The position numbers and the translations under genes were made by a program. DNA of 9,394 nt from Candidatus Kaiserbacteria bacterium RIFCSPHIGHO2_01_FULL_58_22 (GTDB lineage Bacteria; Patescibacteriota; Minisyncoccia; Phycocordibacterales; UBA2100). The DNA lies in the NCBI GenBank assembly GCA_001781445.1, contig MFLB01000010.1:11188-20581 (forward strand). Reading direction: 5' to 3'. Positions 5,298 to 9,394 of this stretch are shown piece after piece. How positions within the stretch are numbered: the first letter of the stretch is position 1; each line of letters starts with the position of its first letter. The notes beneath the pieces are model-generated. The model searched no databases and was not told the origin of the DNA. It saw only the letters and a program-made list of their open reading frames with translations.

Positions 5298-5894
5298 ATG
5301 GAGGGATTCCGGCTTCTGGCTTCGCCGTGGTGGGTGAATCTCGGATACCTCGTCCCGCTCGCAAGTTACGTTTTGTGGCGTTCGTATCCGATATCGATAT
5401 CTTTGCGCAAACTCCTCTATGCCGGCATCTTCGGAGCCGCCTTTGGCATCAACGAAGCCGTCGTCGTGGTATATCTCCGTGTAGCGACAGGACTCTTGCC
5501 GGAGTTCGAAGAGCAACTCATAGGAGCAACGCCGTCTCTCGGCGTGTACGAGCAGATCCAACTCCTCAATGCGATGCCCGCGACCATTCTTTCGACGGAG
5601 ATCATGCGCGAGGCCGCAACGCTCGTCATTCTCGTCTCGCTCGCGTTCGCGATCTGCTCTCGCCTATGGGAACGATGGGCTATTTTTCTCTGGATGTTCG
5701 CCTTCTGGGACATTTTTTACTACGTCGGTCTGTGGCTCATCACGCGGTGGCCACCATCGTTCCTCACGTGGGATATTCTCTTTCTCATCCCCGTTCTATG
5801 GGTGGCACAGGTATGGTTCCCGCTTCTCGTCAGCTTACTTTCGATCGGCGCAGTAGCCATAAGCTCGCAAATGTTCTCCGAACAGAAACGCTGA
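5298..5894 (+). CDS. Uncharacterised integral membrane protein, about five helices
   Basis: I cannot assign a named family. The 198-residue protein is strongly hydrophobic, with likely membrane segments at about 10-27, 38-63, 103-121, 126-148 and 157-187. Polar residues placed in or beside helices stand out and may be functional: Glu53 (GINEAVVV), Glu101 and Glu105 in STEIMREAATLV, Asp138 in FWDIFYY, and Asp159 in the segment around WPPSFLTWDILFLIP. Similar WP-x-S-x-L-x-WDILFLIP patterns are familiar to me from hypothetical membrane proteins of several phyla, but without a function. Residues 66-95 form a polar loop. The next gene follows after 12 bases, so it is very probably cotranscribed with the SLOG and HAD genes. 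It could be a transporter-like protein, a membrane enzyme or an effector; the sequence does not decide. Confidence 0.85.
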   Translation: MEGFRLLASPWWVNLGYLVPLASYVLWRSYPISISLRKLLYAGIFGAAFGINEAVVVVYLRVATGLLPEFEEQLIGATPSLGVYEQIQLLNAMPATILSTEIMREAATLVILVSLAFAICSRLWERWAIFLWMFAFWDIFYYVGLWLITRWPPSFLTWDILFLIPVLWVAQVWFPLLVSLLSIGAVAISSQMFSEQKR

Positions 5895-5906
5895 TAGACT
5901 GATGCC

Positions 5907-6401
5907 ATGCGAAGAGCGGTCATCGGTATCATGGGGTCGGGGAACAACGCGACTGCACAAGAAACAAACCATGCACTCGAACTCGGCGAGCGCATTGCGA
6001 AAGAGGGCTGGATTCTCTTGAGCGGCGGCCGGAGCGTCGGGGTTATGGACGCGGCGAGCAAAGGCGCGAAATCTGCCGGCGGGCTCACACTCGGAATAGG
6101 CGCGCGCTCGGACGATTCCGACATTTCTGAAGCAGTCGATATAGCGATCATCACCGGCATGGGAAGTGCGCGAAACACTATCAATGTGCTTTCGAGCAGC
6201 ATTATTGTCGCAATCGGCGGTAACGGCTCCGGTACGCTCTCCGAAATCGCGCTCGCCCTCAAAAGCGGAAAGCACGTTATCGTGCTCGGCGGAAGCGAAG
6301 AAGCGAAGAAATTCCTACAAAAGGTTGGTGGCAAAAATATATCCTTTACCGATTCACCCGAAGCCACGGTGAAGCTAATCAAGAGACTCCTCGCGGCATG
6401 A
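5907..6401 (+). CDS. SLOG/LOG-like Rossmann protein, TIGR00725 type
   Basis: The 164-residue protein has the Rossmann-like fold shared by LOG phosphoribohydrolases, DprA/Smf and related nucleotide-binding proteins. Visible motifs are VIGIMGSGNN (5-14), LLSGGRSVGVMDAASKGA (37-54), the GMGSARN segment with Arg89, and GGNGSGTLSE (104-113). Arg89 and Glu113 are spaced like the catalytic Arg/Glu pair of LOG enzymes, which release a free base from nucleoside monophosphates. The usual PGG-x-GT-xx-E loop here reads GNG-S-GT-LS-E, so activity is uncertain. Proteins of this length are commonly named TIGR00725 and remain uncharacterised; the SLOG superfamily as a whole has been proposed to sense or process nucleotide signals. 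The gene follows the membrane protein by 12 bases and overlaps the HAD gene through ATGA, so the three are likely one operon. Confidence 0.88.
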   Translation: MRRAVIGIMGSGNNATAQETNHALELGERIAKEGWILLSGGRSVGVMDAASKGAKSAGGLTLGIGARSDDSDISEAVDIAIITGMGSARNTINVLSSSIIVAIGGNGSGTLSEIALALKSGKHVIVLGGSEEAKKFLQKVGGKNISFTDSPEATVKLIKRLLAA

Positions 6402-7066
6402 TTAAGCTCATTGTCTTTGATTGGAACGGAGCGTTGATTGCGGATACGCAAGCCGCGTACGAGACGGATACGCACGTCTGGCGGATGATTGGGAGACGTG
6501 GATTGGATTTTAAAACATACACGGACACCATCAGGATTCCCGTATCGGAGTATTACCGTGAGCATGGAATCTCGAAGGAGCGGTTAAAGCGCCTATCGAG
6601 AAAGATCAGCGATGCGTTCCATCCATTTTATGAGGCGCGGGCAAAAGGCGTGCGAACGCGCCGAAACGCCCGCGCGCTTCTTGAATGGATCAGAAGGCGG
6701 GGGATCGAGGCAATCATTCTCTCGAATCACACGACAGAAGGCCTCGAGAGCCAGCTGCGGCGGCTCAAGCTCGAGAAGTTTTTCTCGGCGGTGCTCACCA
6801 ACAGCAGCAAAAGGGCGGTGATGAAGAAGAGAAATAAAAAGGAGCGGCTTATCGAGTATCTCCGGAAGAGTAGCTTTAAGAAGAATGAAATCCTTATCCT
6901 GGGAGACTCGTCGGAGGAGGCGGAGGCCGGGAAGCGCGCCGGCATACGGACGATCGCTATCACGGGCGGATACTACTCGACGAGGCGCCTCAAGGCCGCA
7001 AAGCCGGATCACCTCATACATAATTTGGCAGAAATGATTCCAATCATCAAAAAACTCTCCTCTTAA
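6398..7066 (+). CDS. HAD-superfamily hydrolase-like protein with altered motif I
   Basis: The 222 residues have the layout of a small phosphatase-type HAD protein. Motif I is FDWNGALIAD with nucleophile Asp8; motif II is ILSNHT with Ser109; a Lys-rich segment (138-149) supplies motif III; motif IV is ILGDSSEEAEAGKRAG with Asp170 and Glu174. The second aspartate of motif I (D-x-D), the usual acid/base, is Asn10. DWNG versions exist in HAD subgroups, so this is not simply decay, but normal phosphomonoesterase rates are doubtful. The helical cap lies at about 20-85. The ending GYYSTRRLKAAKPDHLIHNLAEM is typical of phosphoglycolate-phosphatase-like members. The ATG overlaps the SLOG stop codon by four bases, implying translational coupling. 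Substrate is unknown; a nucleotide or sugar phosphate from the preceding LOG-like enzyme would fit but is inference. Confidence 0.87.
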   Translation: MIKLIVFDWNGALIADTQAAYETDTHVWRMIGRRGLDFKTYTDTIRIPVSEYYREHGISKERLKRLSRKISDAFHPFYEARAKGVRTRRNARALLEWIRRRGIEAIILSNHTTEGLESQLRRLKLEKFFSAVLTNSSKRAVMKKRNKKERLIEYLRKSSFKKNEILILGDSSEEAEAGKRAGIRTIAITGGYYSTRRLKAAKPDHLIHNLAEMIPIIKKLSS

Positions 7067-7080
7067 AAAGAATGATACGG

Positions 7081-7140
7081 CTCGACGAGATTGGGTTTCT
7101 GTGCGTCCCGTGAGTCACGCAGGAGAAAAATTCCCACGAG
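7081..7140. terminator. Interrupted hairpin between convergent genes
   Basis: Between the HAD stop (7066) and the bactofilin-like stop (7149) a long interrupted dyad is readable: CTCG (7081-7084) with CGAG (7137-7140), GGG with CCC, TTTCT (7096-7100) with AGAAA (7124-7128), and TGCGT (7102-7106) with ACGCA (7117-7121) around a ten-base loop. Position between two converging genes suggests a shared bidirectional terminator. The stem is broken by mismatches and no long T-run follows. Confidence 0.42.
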
Positions 7141-7148
7141 TACATTGA

Positions 7149-8291
7149 CTACCTCCACTCCTTGACGATGCTCCACTTCGCCTTCGCCGCGACGCCGAGC
7201 GTGAGGAGCGTGAGGAGGAACTGCGTGAGCCACCCGACGATAGGGATCAGGCCGAGTACCGAATAGATGAATACGCCGAGGAGTATCGTTTTCCAGCTGA
7301 CGCCGTACTCCCCCTTGAAAAACGCCTGATGGGCGAGACTGCCCAGGAGCACCGGCGTCAGTATCCAGAGGAAGAGGAGCGCGGCCGCAAACGAGATGAA
7401 GCCGAGTATGCCGAGCGGGACCCCGATGACCGTGAACAAAAGCATGAAGGAAAGCACGGGAAGGACGATGATAACGACGAGGCCCCTCCCTGTTTCGAGC
7501 AAGGGCCGCGCGACCGCCGCTTCGACGAGCGCGAGCACGTAGCGGCGGAAGAAGAGCCCGAGCAAGAGCGCGGCGGCAAGCTGGGAGAGGAACGTGCCGA
7601 TGAGCGCGAGCGAGATGACCTTCGCCGCTCCCGCGACCGAGATGGTCCGCTCCCGTTTCTTGAAGGTGGTCTCGCCAGCGACCGCCGCTCCTTCTGCGAG
7701 GACGGCCTCCCGCGCCGCCGTATACGAGAGGCTTCCCGCTATCCGCGCGGCGCTACCGAGAGTGAGCTTCTCCGCGAACACTTCCACATCGCCTCCGACG
7801 GCCGAATTGAGGTACACGTCGCCGCCGGAAATGCGGACATCGCCCCCTATCGGAGCGTCCACCCGGATCGTGCCTCCTCCGGCGAGGAGGTCGCCTTTGA
7901 CGCCGGACCCGCCGACGTTCAGTTGTCCGCCGAGCAGGACGAGATCGCCCCCGACCCCGCCCTGCACGAGAAGACTCCCTCCCGCGGCGCGCACGTCGTC
8001 CGCGACATTGCCGAGAATGGCGATGGAGCCTCCCGCCACCGCGACATCACCTCCTACGCCGCCGCTCACGAGGATATTCCCGCCCGCGGCGGCAAGGTCT
8101 GCCGTTACGACTCCCGCGCTCGTGATGTTGCCGCCGGCGATGTAGAGGTCGCCTCCTACCCTCTCCCCAACGCCTATCGAGGGCTGGTCGCCCGTGCGGA
8201 TCTCCGCCGCGCGCCCCGCGTACGGCAGAAATGCGGCAATGCCAACGAGAGCGAGAGCGAGAGCGCCGAGATAGTGTTTCTTGATAGCCAT
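7149..8291 (-). CDS. Membrane-anchored bactofilin-like (polymer-forming) protein
   Basis: The 380-residue protein has three parts. Residues 1-29 form a signal peptide (basic MAIKKH, hydrophobic core, AGRAAE at the likely cleavage point). Residues about 40-205 are a right-handed beta-solenoid-like array of short glycine-rich turns (GGDLYIAGGN, GGDVAVAGGS, GGDLVLLGGQ, GGDVRISGGD, GGDVEVFAEK), resembling bactofilin/polymer-forming cytoskeletal domains. Residues 222-367 contain about four membrane helices, with a short cytoplasmic tail KAKWSIVKEWR. The signal peptide places the solenoid outside the membrane, unlike classical cytosolic bactofilins. It may form a surface scaffold or lattice. The frame stays open upstream to 8525, but that part overlaps the preceding gene and is unlike any protein; the signal peptide fixes the start at 8291. 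It follows the Ig-like surface protein by 11 bases and is probably cotranscribed. Confidence 0.88.
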   Translation of the reverse strand: MAIKKHYLGALALALVGIAAFLPYAGRAAEIRTGDQPSIGVGERVGGDLYIAGGNITSAGVVTADLAAAGGNILVSGGVGGDVAVAGGSIAILGNVADDVRAAGGSLLVQGGVGGDLVLLGGQLNVGGSGVKGDLLAGGGTIRVDAPIGGDVRISGGDVYLNSAVGGDVEVFAEKLTLGSAARIAGSLSYTAAREAVLAEGAAVAGETTFKKRERTISVAGAAKVISLALIGTFLSQLAAALLLGLFFRRYVLALVEAAVARPLLETGRGLVVIIVLPVLSFMLLFTVIGVPLGILGFISFAAALLFLWILTPVLLGSLAHQAFFKGEYGVSWKTILLGVFIYSVLGLIPIVGWLTQFLLTLLTLGVAAKAKWSIVKEWR

Positions 8292-8302
8292 AGAGCCGGG
8301 GG

Positions 8303-9394
8303 TTACGGTAGCACGCCTACCTGCGTCGCGCACGAGTTTGAACGGCCCGAGCCGTAGACCGTCAGCGTGTACGTGGCGCTCTGCTGGGGCGCGATGTACA
8401 TGCCGCCGTTCACGGCGACCGCGCCCACGCCGGAGAGGAGCGCCGAGGAAGCGTTGTTCGAACCCCATGCGAGGCTCGTCGTTTCGCCCCGGCGGATAGA
8501 ATCGGGATGCGCCGATATGATGCACGTTGGCGTCGCATACTCCGGCGGGCGAACGAGGATGCGCGCGTAGCAGCTACCGCTTCCCCCCTGGCCGGAAACG
8601 CTCAAGGAAACGATGCGCTCGCCCGTGAGGTTAGGCACGGTGCGGGTGCCGACGAGGGGCACCCGGCCGACGTCGGACAACGACGCCTGCGTCGCGTTGG
8701 ACGATGCCCATTGCAGGGTCGAAGAACCGCCGTAGGCGACCGTACTCGGCTCCGCCGAGATCCAGCATGATGGCTGGGGATAGACCGGAGGCGGCGCGGG
8801 AGAAGGCGCCGGTCGGACGATCGGGACTATCGGCTGTATGTTCTGCCCGGGGATGATCTGCTGGGCCACTTTTCCGAAGCCGGGAAATGTCTGCACGTAC
8901 CACGGATCCTCCACTTTGACAGTTACCCACTCGTCCTCTACCTCGTCCCGGATCTCCCATTCTTCCCGCACGTTCCTATCGTATGCCGCATCGTTCCAGG
9001 GGTCTTGCGCATAGAGAGCCGCTCCGGCGGCCCACCCGTCCTCGATATCAATCTCGTCGTACCATCCTTCGCGCCCGTATACCGGATTGCCCCAGAGATC
9101 GGTCCGATACCCCGTGTCGTAGGCATCGTAGAGCGGATAACCCCATGCATCTTCCGGGGGCACGTCCGACAGAATAAGCTCGCCGTATTGATCCGTAAGC
9201 GGCACCGGCTCCCCGATGTAAAAGGGTCCTTCGGGCAGATTTCCGTATTCATCGGTAAAGAGGACCGTTCCCTGCGGCAGTTCGTTCCATTCAAGCGGCT
9301 GCCAATAGCCGACGCCATTCTGCCATCCGTAGTCATCCACCTCGTCTACCACGTATACCTCGTCCCCGTAACAGCCGTACTCGTCACAGCCGCC
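8303..9394 (-). CDS. Surface protein with two Ig-like domains, 5' end outside the window
   Basis: The frame is open to the window edge, so the gene is partial; 363 residues are visible, and the GTG at 9352 is not a convincing start because the sequence continues in the same style upstream (CDEYGCYGDEVYV). The first ~165 visible residues are acidic and rich in Tyr and Trp, with loose repeats of the type D-x-(Y/W)-G: TDEYGNLPEG, TDQYGELIL, EDAWGYPLYD, TDLWGNPVYG. A Pro-rich linker (about 187-208; PAPSPAPPPVYPQP) leads into two related Ig/PKD-like domains (about 209-281 and 290-363). Each holds a Cys pair and the pattern G-x-(S/T)-(S/T)-x-L-x-W-x-S-x-NA. Paired cysteines and this architecture point to an exported protein; a signal peptide would lie beyond the window. 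It could be an adhesin, pilus-like component or S-layer-associated protein. Confidence 0.85.
   Translation of the reverse strand, partial: GGCDEYGCYGDEVYVVDEVDDYGWQNGVGYWQPLEWNELPQGTVLFTDEYGNLPEGPFYIGEPVPLTDQYGELILSDVPPEDAWGYPLYDAYDTGYRTDLWGNPVYGREGWYDEIDIEDGWAAGAALYAQDPWNDAAYDRNVREEWEIRDEVEDEWVTVKVEDPWYVQTFPGFGKVAQQIIPGQNIQPIVPIVRPAPSPAPPPVYPQPSCWISAEPSTVAYGGSSTLQWASSNATQASLSDVGRVPLVGTRTVPNLTGERIVSLSVSGQGGSGSCYARILVRPPEYATPTCIISAHPDSIRRGETTSLAWGSNNASSALLSGVGAVAVNGGMYIAPQQSATYTLTVYGSGRSNSCATQVGVLP

Noticed and set aside
5720..6565. Minus-strand frame of 281 codons across the SLOG and membrane protein genes
   Set aside because: It crosses gene boundaries and overlaps three supported plus-strand genes, with no recognisable domain.
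8305..8313. TGCTACCGT on the minus strand as an internal promoter for the bactofilin-like gene
   Set aside because: It is identical to the regulator's -10 element, but it encodes the last residues and stop of the upstream gene, so its sequence is constrained; kept only as a hint within the leaderless finding.
8292..8525. Upstream extension of the bactofilin-like frame by 78 codons
   Set aside because: It overlaps the well-supported Ig-like gene, is Arg/His-rich shadow sequence, and the signal peptide begins at the ATG at 8291.

Overview
This moderately GC-rich window looks like a Patescibacteria/CPR (Parcubacteria-like) genome fragment, but that assignment is inference. The support is the combination of a stand-alone SWIB-domain protein, a solo PaaX/Cas2-like regulator, a TIGR00725-type SLOG protein, a membrane-anchored bactofilin-like beta-solenoid protein and a Cys-paired Ig-like surface protein. 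Shine-Dalgarno sequences are almost absent, and several promoter-like -10 elements lie 6-13 nt from start codons, as expected for leaderless mRNAs. TGA is used as a stop (glnA, amt, the regulator), so the recoded-UGA CPR lineages are excluded. No 16S gene or ribosomal protein is present to settle the taxonomy.

Left part (1-4577), all genes on the minus strand. In transcription order: an aspartate-aminotransferase-like PLP enzyme (3457-4542), a 122-bp inverted-repeat (MITE-like) element (3324-3445), a sigma70-type promoter with a palindromic operator-like site (3214-3269), glutamine synthetase (1774-3204) overlapping an Amt ammonium transporter by 16 nt (434-1789), a hairpin-rich spacer (328-445), and a small SWIB protein (23-280). 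This is a nitrogen-assimilation block: Amt brings in ammonium, GS fixes it into glutamine, and the aminotransferase may move amino nitrogen further. No PII gene is present, although the Amt C-terminal tail that normally contacts PII is kept.

Middle part (4582-7066), all genes on the plus strand, divergent from the aminotransferase. It holds a winged-helix/Cas2-like-domain regulator, an uncharacterised five-helix membrane protein, a LOG-like Rossmann (SLOG) protein and a HAD-superfamily protein. The last three are packed with 12-nt and -4-nt spacings. The upstream regions of the regulator and of the membrane protein share ordered short motifs, and a perfect 14-bp inverted repeat lies between these two genes. 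This suggests that the regulator controls both itself and the downstream cassette. The four genes do not form a system I can name, and they are the best candidate for something undescribed.

Right part (7081-9394), minus strand, convergent with the HAD gene across a shared hairpin. It holds a secreted or surface protein whose start lies beyond the window (an aromatic/acidic repeat-like region, a Pro-rich linker and two Ig-like domains). Eleven nucleotides later comes a membrane-anchored bactofilin-like protein. Together they look like a cell-surface operon.

No rRNA, tRNA, CRISPR array, intact transposase or riboswitch was recognised.
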